NCBI RefSeq assembly: GCF_050613145.1
Contig: NZ_CP192507.1
Location: forward strand, 2,976,001-3,040,000
Source: Lysinibacillus_B sp050613145
Lineage (GTDB): Bacteria > Bacillota > Bacilli > Bacillales_A > Planococcaceae
Length of the DNA stretch: 64,000 bases
Direction: 5' to 3'
Shown here: positions 53,732-63,226 of the stretch, one piece after another
Numbering within the stretch: position 1 is the first letter of the stretch
How the letters are laid out: every line of letters starts with the position of its first letter
Made by a program: the position numbers and the translations under genes
The notes under the pieces: model-generated
What the model was told of the DNA's origin: nothing
Seen by the model: the letters and a program-made list of their open reading frames with translations, nothing else
The model's database searches: none

Positions 53732-54952
53732 TTACGAGCGGTATGATGCGTTGATTTGAACGTAGTCATAAGTTAAATCACACCCCCATGCAAAGCCGTG
53801 CCCTTCTCCTACTTCCAACGACACGTAAATTTTCACTTCTTGTTGTTTTAAAATTTCGATTAACTCTTCTTCAGAGAATTTGATTGGCTCGCCCTTTTCT
53901 ACCATTGTCGCACCGCCAATTTTAATGGTAATCTTTTCTGGATTTACTGTTGCACCACTATAGCCCACTGCTGCGATAATACGCCCCCAGTTTGCATCAC
54001 AGCCAAATACTGCTGTTTTTACAAGTGGTGAGCCCACTACTGTTTTGGCAATTTTACGTGCTTCCTCATCTGAAATCGCACCATCAACTTCTACTTCAAT
54101 TAATTTCGTTGCACCTTCTCCGTCACGTGCAATCGCTTTTGCTAAATCTTCTGCTACTAAACGTAGTGCTGTATAGAAGTTTTCCCAATCCGGATGTGCT
54201 GGTGTTAGTGGCTCGTTTCCTGCTAAACCATTTGCCATGACCACCACTGTATCATTTGTTGATGTATCCCCATCTACTGTGATGGCATTAAATGTGACGT
54301 TCGTAATTTCTGATAATGCTTTTTGCAATTCCGCTGATTCAATATTTGCATCTGTCGTAATAAAGCCAAGCATTGTCGCCATATTCGGCTCAATCATCCC
54401 TGAACCTTTCGCCGTACCTGATACAAGTACTTCCTGCCCATCAATGTTCGTTGCGTAAGTTGTATTTTTCATTACTGTATCAGTTGTTAAAATCGATTGC
54501 GCGAAATCGATTCCACTTTCTAAATCACGACTAGGAGCTAACATCTCAACGCCTTTTTTCACTGGTGCTAGGTTCATAATTTCACCGATGACACCTGTTG
54601 ATGCTACCCCTACTAAATACGATTCGATGCCTAGTTTGGCAGCCGCTAAGCTTTGCATTTCATAAGCATCTGCAATCCCTTGTTTCCCTGTACACGCATT
54701 GGCATTACCTGAGTTTACAATGATCGCCTGCATTTTCTGCGTATTGTAAACCACTTCTTTTGTTACTTTTATTGGCGCTGCTTGCACTACATTTGTCGTA
54801 AATACACCTGCGACAGACGCTGGTACTTCACTTACTAAAATCGCTAAATCTTTTTTCTCTTTTTTTATACCGCAATGTACCCCAGCAGCTGTAAACCCTT
54901 TTGGTGAAACAACATTACTACTTGATAGCTTCTTTATTTCAATCGTTGTCAT
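53732..54952 (-). CDS. argJ: bifunctional ornithine acetyltransferase / N-acetylglutamate synthase
   Basis: Recycles the acetyl group from N-acetylornithine to glutamate, so no separate ArgA is needed if it is bifunctional. The 406-residue precursor cleaves itself between Ala and the nucleophile Thr in GSGMIEPNMATMLGFITTD near residue 190. Other motifs are NSGNANACTGKQG near 80 and FGCDANWGRII near 325. AGGAGGATATT precedes the ATG, 10 bp after argC. It couples to argB at its stop codon. Monofunctional and bifunctional forms cannot be told apart by eye. Confidence 0.96.
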   Translation of the reverse strand: MTTIEIKKLSSSNVVSPKGFTAAGVHCGIKKEKKDLAILVSEVPASVAGVFTTNVVQAAPIKVTKEVVYNTQKMQAIIVNSGNANACTGKQGIADAYEMQSLAAAKLGIESYLVGVASTGVIGEIMNLAPVKKGVEMLAPSRDLESGIDFAQSILTTDTVMKNTTYATNIDGQEVLVSGTAKGSGMIEPNMATMLGFITTDANIESAELQKALSEITNVTFNAITVDGDTSTNDTVVVMANGLAGNEPLTPAHPDWENFYTALRLVAEDLAKAIARDGEGATKLIEVEVDGAISDEEARKIAKTVVGSPLVKTAVFGCDANWGRIIAAVGYSGATVNPEKITIKIGGATMVEKGEPIKFSEEELIEILKQQEVKIYVSLEVGEGHGFAWGCDLTYDYVQINASYRS

Positions 54953-54962
54953 AATATCCTCC

Positions 54963-55997
54963 TTAAATGAATAGCGGCACGACTTGTAAGCCTGTCGTTT
55001 GCGGTAAATTCATTTGTACATTCATATTTTGAATCGCCTGACCAGCAGCACCTTTAACTAAATTATCAATTACTCCGATAATTGTTGCGCGGCCTGTTCG
55101 TTCATCTAACTTCGCATACACATCACAATAGTTGGAACCTTTTACACGATTTGTGCCAATTGATCCCGCATCATCAAGTACACGGACAAATGGGTGATTT
55201 TTATATGTTTCTTTTAAACAATGAATTAAATCTGCTTGTGTAACACCTGGCATCACTTGCGCATAGGACGTGGCCAAAATTCCACGTATCATCGGTACTA
55301 AATGGGTATTAAACGAAATTTTTGTCTCTACCCCAGCAAACATACTAATCGCCTGTTCAATTTCCGGAATATGTTGATGTTCATTTATTTTATAAATAGA
55401 AAATGCTTCGTTTGCTTCACTAAAATGAGTTGTTTGCGATGGTTTGTTCCCCGCACCGGAAATACCACTCTTAGCATCAATGACTAAAAAGCTAGGATCA
55501 ATTAACTTTTCTTTTAGTAATGGTAGAAGTGATAATAAAACAGCCGTCGGATAACAACCAGGATTCGCGATTAGTTTTGCTTCCTTAATGGCCGCTTCGT
55601 TCCATTCCGTTAAGCCGTAAATACTTACATCGATTGCTTCTTGCGGTGCCGGCTCCTTTTTATACCATTGCTTATAGCTTTCTACATCTTTTAAACGGAA
55701 ATCACCGGACAAGTCGATTAACTTCGGTCCTTTATCGATCAATGGAGGAAATAAGCTACTTGAAACTCCAGAAGGCGTACTCGCAAATACAACGTCAAAC
55801 TCACTTAATACGTCGTAATCAATTTTTTGCAGTGGTTGATCATTAATATCGATTAAATGAGGAAACTTCGCTGAAAAGACCGTCCCTTCCTCTGATGATG
55901 TAAATAATGTTAGGTTCTCTACTTCTTTATGATTATATAAAAAACGAATTAACTCTAAACCACCATAGCCAGTGGCACCGATAATTCCAACTTTCAT
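54963..55997 (-). CDS. argC: N-acetyl-gamma-glutamyl-phosphate reductase
   Basis: NADPH-dependent reduction, third arginine step. The 344 residues start MKVGIIGATGYGGLELIRFL (Rossmann loop); the catalytic Cys is in IANPGCYPTAVLLSL near residue 147, and SGISGAGNKPSQTTHFSE is the usual loop near 180. ATG 55997 is chosen because GAGGTGAAG stands just before it; an ATG 42 bp upstream would add 14 residues before the nucleotide loop. First gene of argCJBD, with a promoter about 90 bp upstream. Confidence 0.95.
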   Translation of the reverse strand: MKVGIIGATGYGGLELIRFLYNHKEVENLTLFTSSEEGTVFSAKFPHLIDINDQPLQKIDYDVLSEFDVVFASTPSGVSSSLFPPLIDKGPKLIDLSGDFRLKDVESYKQWYKKEPAPQEAIDVSIYGLTEWNEAAIKEAKLIANPGCYPTAVLLSLLPLLKEKLIDPSFLVIDAKSGISGAGNKPSQTTHFSEANEAFSIYKINEHQHIPEIEQAISMFAGVETKISFNTHLVPMIRGILATSYAQVMPGVTQADLIHCLKETYKNHPFVRVLDDAGSIGTNRVKGSNYCDVYAKLDERTGRATIIGVIDNLVKGAAGQAIQNMNVQMNLPQTTGLQVVPLFI

Positions 55998-56095
55998 TTT
56001 CTTCACCTCATAATTGGAAAGACACCATTCATTACACATGATACTTTCCTTTATATATTGTCAATAAACCTTGTTTAAACGATTAAGATAAAAAC

Positions 56096-56124
56096 AGTAT
56101 AGTGCTGTATAAATATTTAGTCAA
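56096..56124 (-). promoter_or_regulatory. promoter of argCJBD with ARG-box-like spacer
   Basis: TTGACT (56119-56124) and TATACT (56096-56101) on the minus strand are exactly 17 bp apart. The spacer holds TAAATATTTATAC and a second half-site TGAATATTTTAAG lies about 25 bp upstream (56140-56153). Both resemble the TGAATAWWWATTCA box of the ArgR/AhrC repressor, so arginine repression here is likely. Confidence 0.6.
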
Positions 56125-56220
56125 CCGTATTTTTATATAATCTTAAAATATTCAGAATTAACTTATCGATATGATTTATATTTCTCTGCCTGTTCAACTA
56201 AATATTTAAGCAATGTAAAT

Positions 56221-56258
56221 AAGGAGATATTTCGACAGTCCTTCGAAATATCTCCTTT
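56221..56258 (-). terminator. acsA terminator
   Basis: A 15-bp stem AAGGAGATATTTCGA (56221-56235) with its complement ending 56257. It is 100 bp past the acsA stop; the bases between are AT-rich with nothing else seen. Confidence 0.8.
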
Positions 56259-56360
56259 CACACAATGATCATAGTATGCATATAATTGTATAAAAATTAA
56301 TAACTATACAATTCGTTCTATTTCACATGCATTCCTTATAGCTCTTATCAACTGAGAAAA

Positions 56361-58088
56361 TTACTCTTCCATCGTTGAAAGATCGCCAGTCGGTAAGTTC
56401 AGTTCCCATGCTTTTAGGACTCGGCGCATAATTTTACCGCTACGCGTTTTCGGTAATTTATCTTTAAACTCGATTTCACGCGGGGCTGCGTGTGCAGAAA
56501 GTCCATGTTTAACAAATTCTTTAATATCTTCCTCTAATTGTTTAGATGGCTCTACACCTTCACCCAATGCTATGAATGCTTTAATGATTTCACCACGCAA
56601 TGGATCAGGCTTACCGATAACGCCCGCTTCCACAATATCTGGATGTTCTAGTAATTTACTTTCAACCTCAAATGGACCTATACGTTCACCAGCTGTCATA
56701 ATGACATCATCAACACGCCCTTGGAACCAGAAATAGCCGTCATCATCCATATAGGCTGAATCGCCAGATACATACCATTCGCCTTTTAAGAAATACGAAT
56801 CATACTTTCCAGGATTATTCCAAATTTGACGCATCATACTTGGCCAACCTTTACGAATCGCTAAATTCCCCATGGTAAACGGTGGTACTTCATTCCCTTG
56901 ATCATCCACAATTGTTGCATAAACTCCTGGTACTGGTTTCCCCATTGACCCTGGTTTAATATCCATGCTCGGATAGTTACAAATTATATGTCCACCCGTT
57001 TCAGTCATCCACCAAGTATCATGAATCCGATGACTCAATTCCTCTACGCCCCAGCGAATCACTTCTGGATTTAGCGGCTCCCCAACCGATAAAACATGAC
57101 GTAGTGTTGACAAATCATATCGCTCTAATACACTACGCCCTGCACCTGCAAGCATACGGAACGCTGTTGGCGCACTATACCAAACCGTTACACCATAGTC
57201 TTGAATCGCACTATACCAGGCTTGTGGACTGAAACGACCTCCTAAAATTAAGCTTGTTGCACCGTTTAACCACGGACCAAAAATGCCGTAAGCTGTACCT
57301 GTTACCCAACCTGGGTCAGCCGTACACCAGTAAATATCATCATCATTTAAATCTAGTACCCATTGAGTTGTTTGATATTGTTGCACCATTGCGTAATGTA
57401 CATGTAGCACCCCTTTTGGTGCACCTGTTGAGCCAGAAGTGTAATGAAGAACCATGCCGTCTTCTTTATCAACCCACTCAATATCAAATTTATTGGAAGC
57501 AGATTGCATGCGTTTATTAAAGTCTACGATTTTATCTGTTTCTTCAATCTGATCCCCCACAAGAAAAATAGTTTTTAAATGTGGTAGCTTTTCTACCGGC
57601 ACTCGTGAAAGTAGTGTTGGCGTCGTCACTAGCGCAACGGCTTCACTATCCAAAAGGCGATCATATACCGCGCCTTCCATAAATGCTTCAAATAATGGCC
57701 CCACAATGACACCCATTTTTAAAGCGCCTAGTAGTGAGAAATACAGCTCAGGCGAACGAGGCATGAAAATAAACATTCGATCCCCTTTTTTCATATCCGT
57801 CGCTTCTTTCAACACATTCGCTGCTTTATTTGTTAATAACTTCATGTCATGAAATGAATACGCTTCTTTGCGTACGCCATCATTGTAATAGAGTGCAACT
57901 TTGTTTTTACGATATGTTTCTGTATGACGGTCAATTGCTTCATATGCCATATTAACCTTTCCCGTCTCATACCAGCTAAATGCCTTCTCTGTTTCTTGCC
58001 AATCATGTGTTGTTGCTGTTTCCTCATAGCTCGTTAAGCGATGATTCCCCGGAATTGCGGCTAGTTTCTCTAACATTTTTATCCCCAT
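56361..58088 (-). CDS. acsA: acetyl-CoA synthetase
   Basis: Activates acetate to acetyl-CoA by way of acetyl-AMP. The 575 residues are nearly collinear with B. subtilis AcsA: ENL motif LHYTSGSTGAPKGVLHVH near 215, WWMTETGGHIICNYP near 360, GEWYVSGDSAYMDDDGYFWF near 435 and the regulatory lysine in KLPKTRSGKIMRRVLKAWEL near 550, the residue that AcuA acetylates and AcuC restores. ATG 58088 follows AAAGGGG by 8 bp. Divergent from acuABC, so enzyme and its modifiers share one regulatory region. Confidence 0.97.
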   Translation of the reverse strand: MGIKMLEKLAAIPGNHRLTSYEETATTHDWQETEKAFSWYETGKVNMAYEAIDRHTETYRKNKVALYYNDGVRKEAYSFHDMKLLTNKAANVLKEATDMKKGDRMFIFMPRSPELYFSLLGALKMGVIVGPLFEAFMEGAVYDRLLDSEAVALVTTPTLLSRVPVEKLPHLKTIFLVGDQIEETDKIVDFNKRMQSASNKFDIEWVDKEDGMVLHYTSGSTGAPKGVLHVHYAMVQQYQTTQWVLDLNDDDIYWCTADPGWVTGTAYGIFGPWLNGATSLILGGRFSPQAWYSAIQDYGVTVWYSAPTAFRMLAGAGRSVLERYDLSTLRHVLSVGEPLNPEVIRWGVEELSHRIHDTWWMTETGGHIICNYPSMDIKPGSMGKPVPGVYATIVDDQGNEVPPFTMGNLAIRKGWPSMMRQIWNNPGKYDSYFLKGEWYVSGDSAYMDDDGYFWFQGRVDDVIMTAGERIGPFEVESKLLEHPDIVEAGVIGKPDPLRGEIIKAFIALGEGVEPSKQLEEDIKEFVKHGLSAHAAPREIEFKDKLPKTRSGKIMRRVLKAWELNLPTGDLSTMEE

Positions 58089-58254
58089 GAAAATTACCCC
58101 TTTCTTCGAAAACATATATATATTTTACAATATCAAAACATTAATTAGCAAAATATTTTAAATTTTTTGATTGTTAAGTATTTCTTCACAAATGCTAGCG
58201 TATTTTTGCATAAAATCAGTTATAATAGATACATCTTACTGGGGTGGTGTAGAA

Positions 58255-58887
58255 ATGGAACATATTAAAACATTTTACAGTATCACAAAGGAGACTAAAC
58301 ACGGTCCCATCATTGTAGAGGGCCCTGTCCCTGCAGAACAACTAGCCTTGTATACGTTACATGAAGGTTTAATCGCTTTCAGGCCTCCTAAACAGCAACA
58401 CGAAGCATTAATTGGTATCGCACAACTTGACGAGGGGCGTATTATTATCGCGCGCAATGGGGATATAATCGTAGGTTACGTTACATATTTATATCCAGAC
58501 CCATTAGAACGCTGGGCAGAGGATCGAATCGATAATATGATTGAACTTGGCGCAATCGAAGTAATTTCAGATTATCGCGGGACAGGTGTAGGAAAAAAAT
58601 TAGTTGAGGTCTCCTTTATGGCAGATGAAATGGAAGATTATCTCGTTATTACAACTGAGTATTATTGGCATTGGGATTTAAAAGGAACAGGTCTTAACGT
58701 ATGGGATTACCGCAAAATGATGGAGAATATGATGAGTATCGCTCATTTTGAGTATTATGCAACAGACGATCCGGAGATTACCTCCCATCCAGCGAACTGC
58801 TTAATGGCTCGAACTGGAAAGCGCGTCGGTCCAAATACAATAGAGCGATTCGACAGACTACGATTTAAAAATCGATATATGTATTAG
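58255..58887 (+). CDS. acuA: acetoin utilisation protein / AcsA protein acetyltransferase AcuA
   Basis: GNAT acetyltransferase that switches AcsA off by acetylating its catalytic lysine. From ATG 58255 (MEHIKTFYSITKETKHGPI) it has 210 residues, the size of B. subtilis AcuA. The acetyl-CoA loop is in VISDYRGTGVGKKLVEVSF (about 105-123); LYPDPLERWAEDRIDNMIEL precedes it. An ATG 84 bp upstream is in frame but lacks a ribosome site, whereas GGGGTGG stands before the chosen one. TATAAT lies at about 58220-58225. First gene of acuABC. Confidence 0.95.
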   Translation: MEHIKTFYSITKETKHGPIIVEGPVPAEQLALYTLHEGLIAFRPPKQQHEALIGIAQLDEGRIIIARNGDIIVGYVTYLYPDPLERWAEDRIDNMIELGAIEVISDYRGTGVGKKLVEVSFMADEMEDYLVITTEYYWHWDLKGTGLNVWDYRKMMENMMSIAHFEYYATDDPEITSHPANCLMARTGKRVGPNTIERFDRLRFKNRYMY

Positions 58888-58957
58888 TTTATATTTCTAA
58901 TGGAATAGTTTAAGAGTATTATTAAGTTCACAACATTTATACAAAGGGGAATCGTAT

Positions 58958-59605
58958 ATGATTGTTGAAGAAATTATGCAAACTGATGTATGTACACTTA
59001 AGCCAACAGATACCGTAAATGATGCTGTCCGTTTGATGCGTGAAAAGAAAATTCGTCACCTACCTATCGTTGACGAAAATGAAACAGTTGTAGGAATTGT
59101 CACAGACCATGATATCAAAAAAGCGTTGCCATCGTGCTTAAAAGAGGAAGCAAATTCAATCACGTACGATGCACCACTGGAAGACATCATGGTGAAAGAG
59201 CCGATTATCGGCCATCCATTAGACTTTGTAGAAGAAGTCGCTCTCACATTCTATGAAAACAAAATTAGTTGTTTACCTATCGTTTCAGGCGGTCAACTTA
59301 TTGGTATCGTCACAACAACAGACGTTCTCTATCGCTATATTGAGCTAACAGGGGCAAATCAACCCGCTTCTAAGCTCGATATTCGTGTCACAAATAAGCC
59401 AGGTGTGTTACATGAAATTACGAGCGTTATTAGCCAACATAAAGCGAATGTATTAAGCGTTCTCGTTTATCCAGATAGTGAAAGTGACAATACCCGCATT
59501 TTAAGTGTTCGCCTACAGGTCATGAATCCTTTAGCCATTATTGAAGACTTACGAAAAGAAGGGTTTCATGTTTTATGGCCAAACCTTCCAGGGGTAAAAC
59601 TATGA
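58958..59605 (+). CDS. acuB: acetoin utilisation protein AcuB (CBS-ACT)
   Basis: A 215-residue regulatory protein with two CBS motifs (about 1-60 and 70-130; MRKKIRHLPIVDENETVV-like blocks EKKIRHLPIVDENETVVGIV and KISCLPIVSGGQLIGIVTTT) and a C-terminal ACT domain (LDIRVTNKPGVLHEITSVIS, about 140-215). CBS pairs bind adenosine nucleotides, so it may tune AcuA or AcuC to energy state. Its exact role is unproved. It lies 70 bp after acuA and overlaps acuC by 4 bp. Confidence 0.94.
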   Translation: MIVEEIMQTDVCTLKPTDTVNDAVRLMREKKIRHLPIVDENETVVGIVTDHDIKKALPSCLKEEANSITYDAPLEDIMVKEPIIGHPLDFVEEVALTFYENKISCLPIVSGGQLIGIVTTTDVLYRYIELTGANQPASKLDIRVTNKPGVLHEITSVISQHKANVLSVLVYPDSESDNTRILSVRLQVMNPLAIIEDLRKEGFHVLWPNLPGVKL

Positions 59606-60759
59606 AAAATGCTGTCTTTATTTATTCTCCTGATCAACTAGGCTATAAATTTTCAGACTCGCATCCTTTTAATCATAAACGCTTATTACTGACAATCGAT
59701 TTATTAAAAAATATCGGCGCACTTTCCGACGATGACATTGTCCCTGCACGTATGGCAACAGATGAAGAAATTGCACTTGCTCACGATTCACAGTACATTG
59801 ACATTGTCAAAAAAGCAGGCCGTGGTGAACTCACACCACAACAAGGTGAAGCATATGGCATTGGAACAGAAGATACACCGATGTTTAAAGACATGCATGA
59901 AGCAAGTGCCTTACTTGTTGGTGGGACATTGCAAGCGGTGGACTATGTACTACAAGGGAAATCTCGCCATGCACTAAACTTAGGTGGTGGATTACATCAT
60001 GGGTTCCGTGGTCGCGCATCTGGTTTTTGTATTTATAACGATAGCAGTGTGGCGATTCGTTATATGCAAGAAAAATATGGATTACGTGTATTATATGTCG
60101 ATACGGATGCCCATCATGGTGACGGTGTACAATGGGCATTTTACGATGACCCAAATGTTTGTACTTTATCCATTCATGAAACAGGACGCTATCTGTTCCC
60201 TGGTACAGGAAATATTACAGAGCGTGGAAATGGCGAAGGTTACGGTACATCCTTTAACTTCCCCATTGATGCCTTTACAGAAGATGACAGCTTTCTGGAA
60301 ATTTATGAAGCTTCCATGCGCGAAGTATTTGAATTTTTCAAGCCTGATGTTGTCTTAACACAAAATGGTGCGGATGCACATTATTTTGACCCACTTACAC
60401 ATCTATATGGCACAATGAAAATTTATCGTGAAATACCGAAGCTTGCGCATAAGCTTGCACACGAATATTGTGATGGTCGATGGATTGCGGTTGGTGGAGG
60501 TGGATATGATATATGGCGTGTTGTACCGCGCGCTTGGTCACATATTTGGGCTGAAATGACCGATCAACAACATCCGGCAGGTCCACTGCCTCAAGCTTGG
60601 CTCGATCGGTGGCAGCCTGAATCACCCGTACCGTTTATCCCAACGTGGGAAGATCCAAATCCATTATATGAGTCGATTCCACGAAAGGCAGAAATCGAAG
60701 AAAAAAATGCACAAATGCTTGCAAAGGCATTGCATATGATTCGCAATGAGAAACGATAA
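59602..60759 (+). CDS. acuC: acetoin utilisation deacetylase AcuC
   Basis: Class I-type Zn-dependent deacetylase that reactivates AcsA. The 385 residues show the arginase-deacetylase fold: NLGGGLHHGFRGRASGFCIY near 128 (catalytic His pair), VDTDAHHGDGVQWAF near 170 with the zinc Asp and His, TQNGADAHYFDPL near 258 and AVGGGGYDIWRVVPRAWSHI near 295. ATG 59602 overlaps the acuB stop (ATGA) and has GGGG upstream; a longer start within acuB is unlikely. The operon ends at a bidirectional terminator shared with ccpA. Confidence 0.96.
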   Translation: MKNAVFIYSPDQLGYKFSDSHPFNHKRLLLTIDLLKNIGALSDDDIVPARMATDEEIALAHDSQYIDIVKKAGRGELTPQQGEAYGIGTEDTPMFKDMHEASALLVGGTLQAVDYVLQGKSRHALNLGGGLHHGFRGRASGFCIYNDSSVAIRYMQEKYGLRVLYVDTDAHHGDGVQWAFYDDPNVCTLSIHETGRYLFPGTGNITERGNGEGYGTSFNFPIDAFTEDDSFLEIYEASMREVFEFFKPDVVLTQNGADAHYFDPLTHLYGTMKIYREIPKLAHKLAHEYCDGRWIAVGGGGYDIWRVVPRAWSHIWAEMTDQQHPAGPLPQAWLDRWQPESPVPFIPTWEDPNPLYESIPRKAEIEEKNAQMLAKALHMIRNEKR

Positions 60760-60800
60760 AAAGGTTCCGTCTCAAAATATCTTTTGAGGCGGAACCTTTT
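60759..60800. terminator. bidirectional terminator between acuC and ccpA, related to the repeat at 51717
   Basis: A 19-bp stem (60759-60777 with 60782-60800) with core AAGGTTCCGTCTCAAAA. Read on the minus strand, ATTTTGAGACGGAACCTTT is the same as the 5' block of repeat copy B, so it is a related element reused as a terminator. Confidence 0.9.
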
Positions 60801-60801
60801 A

Positions 60802-61800
60802 TTATTGTTTCACTGAATCTCGCATTTCGATGCGGTGTGGTAGAATAACACTTTGTTGTTCTACTTTCTCTTTATTCATTAATTTCGTCAGTAAGCGCAT
60901 CGCTACTGCTCCAATATCGTATAAAGGTAATACAACACTTGATAACTGCGGACGTACCATACGTGCTAATTTAGAGTTTTCAAAACTAATCACTTCTAAA
61001 TCTTCTGGCACTTGTCTACCTGCATCTTGTGCACCGTGAATAATGCCAATAGCCAATTCATCACTCCCTGCAAAGAAAGCCGTTGGGGCATTATCAAATT
61101 GGCTTACCTCTTCGTATGCTGCAATGCCGTTATCATACGTATCTTCTTCTGAAACGATCAGTGACTCATCTACTGTTAATCCAGCATCTTCTAATGCTTT
61201 TTTATACGCCGCTAGCTTATATTGCGTAATGGTATAACTTTGTGGTGCTGATATAAAGGCAATACGAGTATGGCCATTATCAAGTAGAACCTTTACCGCT
61301 TCATATGCTGCCTGATAATAGTCAATATTCACAGAAGGGACTTCTTTCAATTCGTCCACTGAACCGGCTAAAACAATCGGCACGGGAGAATGGTCCATCG
61401 AGTCTTGAATTTTCTCTGTCACTCTATCCGTCATCATCACAATACCATCTACTTGCTTTCCAAGCATCGTATCTAAAAGTGTTAGCTCTTTCTCTTCGTT
61501 TTGGTCAGAATTTGCTAAAATAATATTGTATCGATACATTGTCGCGATATCCTCGATACCACGTGCTAATTCAGCGTATAAGTTATTTGAAATATCCGGA
61601 ATAATAACGCCTACCGTTGTTGTTTTTTTACTCGCTAAACCACGTGCTACGGCATTCGGCCTATATTCTAATCGCTCGATGACTTCTAAAACCTTTTTAC
61701 GTGTTGCTGGCTTTACATTTTGATTTCCGTTTACAACACGGGAGACGGTTGCCATCGATACATTTGCTTCACGTGCTACATCATAAATCGTAACAGTCAA
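60802..61800 (-). CDS. ccpA: catabolite control protein CcpA
   Basis: LacI/GalR-family master regulator of carbon catabolite control, active with HPr-Ser46-P at cre sites. The 332 residues start TTG, then TVTIYDVAREANVSMATVSR (helix-turn-helix) and VVNGNQNVKPATRKKVLEVI, the hinge RGLASKKTTTVGVIIPDIS, and the periplasmic-binding-fold core with FAGSDELAIGIIHGAQDAGR. The start TTG 61800 is set by AAGGAGG 7 bp ahead; a longer frame would translate that site as Lys-Glu-Ala. Placed between acuC and the DAHP synthase gene, as in B. subtilis. Confidence 0.96.
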   Translation of the reverse strand: MTVTIYDVAREANVSMATVSRVVNGNQNVKPATRKKVLEVIERLEYRPNAVARGLASKKTTTVGVIIPDISNNLYAELARGIEDIATMYRYNIILANSDQNEEKELTLLDTMLGKQVDGIVMMTDRVTEKIQDSMDHSPVPIVLAGSVDELKEVPSVNIDYYQAAYEAVKVLLDNGHTRIAFISAPQSYTITQYKLAAYKKALEDAGLTVDESLIVSEEDTYDNGIAAYEEVSQFDNAPTAFFAGSDELAIGIIHGAQDAGRQVPEDLEVISFENSKLARMVRPQLSSVVLPLYDIGAVAMRLLTKLMNKEKVEQQSVILPHRIEMRDSVKQ

Positions 61801-61929
61801 TGTATTTGCCTCCTTTATATGCAATGTCTTTACCCCATCATACGATAATTTTCTTGCTTCTTTCAATAAAAAGAGAAGGGTTTCTTCTAAAGAATAAGTA
61901 AATTGCTCGGAATTCTGTCAAAAATAATA

Positions 61930-61958
61930 GCTCGCTTCGCAAATTTCGCGAAACGAGC
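61930..61958 (-). terminator. terminator of the DAHP synthase gene
   Basis: GCTCGCTTCGC (61930-61940) pairs with GCGAAACGAGC (61948-61958), one wobble, immediately past the stop at 61968, with a T-poor tail. Confidence 0.7.
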
Positions 61959-61967
61959 CTCGATTAA

Positions 61968-63056
61968 CTACGCTTTAACTTCGTATTTCTTCATGAATTT
62001 TAATACTTCTTCATGGAATGCGTCGAATGTTGGGATATCCATTTGTTGCTGAGAATCTGATAATGCGACAGATGGATCTGGGTGTACCTCAGCCATCACA
62101 CCATCAGCACCGATTGCGATAGCCGCTTTCGCACATGGTAATAATAAGTCACGACGACCCGTTGAGTGCGTAACATCTACCATAACCGGCAAATGCGTTT
62201 CTTGTTTTAAAATTGGTACAGCTGAAATATCTAACGTATTACGCGTTGCTTTTTCATACGTACGAATACCGCGCTCACAAAGGATAATGTTTTCATTTCC
62301 TTTTGACATAATGTATTCTGCTGCATGAATGAATTCATCGATTGTTGCAGCTAAACCACGCTTTAATAATACAGGTTTATTTGTTGCCCCTGCTGCTTTT
62401 AATAGCTCGAAGTTTTGCATATTACGCGCACCGATTTGAATTACGTCAATGTAATCTAATGCATGGTCTAAATCTGCTGGTGTGACGATTTCTGTAATGA
62501 CACCTAAGCCATATTCCTGTGATACGCGTTTTAAAATTTGTAAACCTTCTAAGCCTAAACCTTGGAAATCGTATGGCGATGTACGTGGTTTATATGCACC
62601 ACCACGAATTAATTTTAAGCCTTTTGCTTGAATCGACTCTGCTACTGCCGCTACTTGCTCATAAGATTCTACTGAACATGGACCGAATACAAATGATGGT
62701 GCACCAGCGCCAATTAGTTCACCATTTACATTAATGACAGTATCTTCAGACTTCTCTTTGCGCGAAACAAGTAATTCTTTCTTCTTCTCCGCTTCTAGTT
62801 GCTTTAATGCCGTCTTGAAAATTTGTTTAAAAATATAATCAACTGTCATTTGATTTAAAGGACCATTATTATGTTCTTTAATGAGGTTTAACATATGGCG
62901 TTCACGTAGAGGATCATAACGATTCACACCTTGCTTTTCTTTAATCTTACCGATTTCATTTACCACTTCTGCTCGCTCATTGATTAAGCGTAAAATTTCT
63001 AAGTTTAGTCCATCAATCCGACTACGTAAACCTTCTAATTCGTGTTGATTCATCAT
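61968..63056 (-). CDS. aroA: fused chorismate mutase / DAHP synthase
   Basis: First step of the shikimate pathway, with feedback control through its mutase domain. The 362 residues comprise an AroQ-type chorismate mutase (1-90; LRSRIDGLNLEILRLINERA, then YDPLRERHMLNLI) and a KDO8P-synthase-like DAHP synthase (about 105-355; FVFGPCSVESYEQV, IRGGAYKPRTSPYDFQGLG, PVMVDVTHSTGRRDL). In B. subtilis the same fusion is called AroA (aroG elsewhere); it is not EPSP synthase. In that enzyme chorismate/prephenate bound to the mutase inhibits synthesis. GGAGAGGAGAAAG precedes the ATG. Confidence 0.96.
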   Translation of the reverse strand: MMNQHELEGLRSRIDGLNLEILRLINERAEVVNEIGKIKEKQGVNRYDPLRERHMLNLIKEHNNGPLNQMTVDYIFKQIFKTALKQLEAEKKKELLVSRKEKSEDTVINVNGELIGAGAPSFVFGPCSVESYEQVAAVAESIQAKGLKLIRGGAYKPRTSPYDFQGLGLEGLQILKRVSQEYGLGVITEIVTPADLDHALDYIDVIQIGARNMQNFELLKAAGATNKPVLLKRGLAATIDEFIHAAEYIMSKGNENIILCERGIRTYEKATRNTLDISAVPILKQETHLPVMVDVTHSTGRRDLLLPCAKAAIAIGADGVMAEVHPDPSVALSDSQQQMDIPTFDAFHEEVLKFMKKYEVKA

Positions 63057-63226
63057 TCTTTCTCCTCTCCCCTGTACCCTGCTCTTTCAGAACGCTGAAA
63101 TGTATGATACATTTTAGAATAATAACACTATTATAATAAACAAATACTAGAATGTCACGTCTTTTTAATTTAGCGCTTCAACTCGCTAAAGTATCTTTAT
63201 TTATACCAAGGAAGGAAGCGGTTTCA

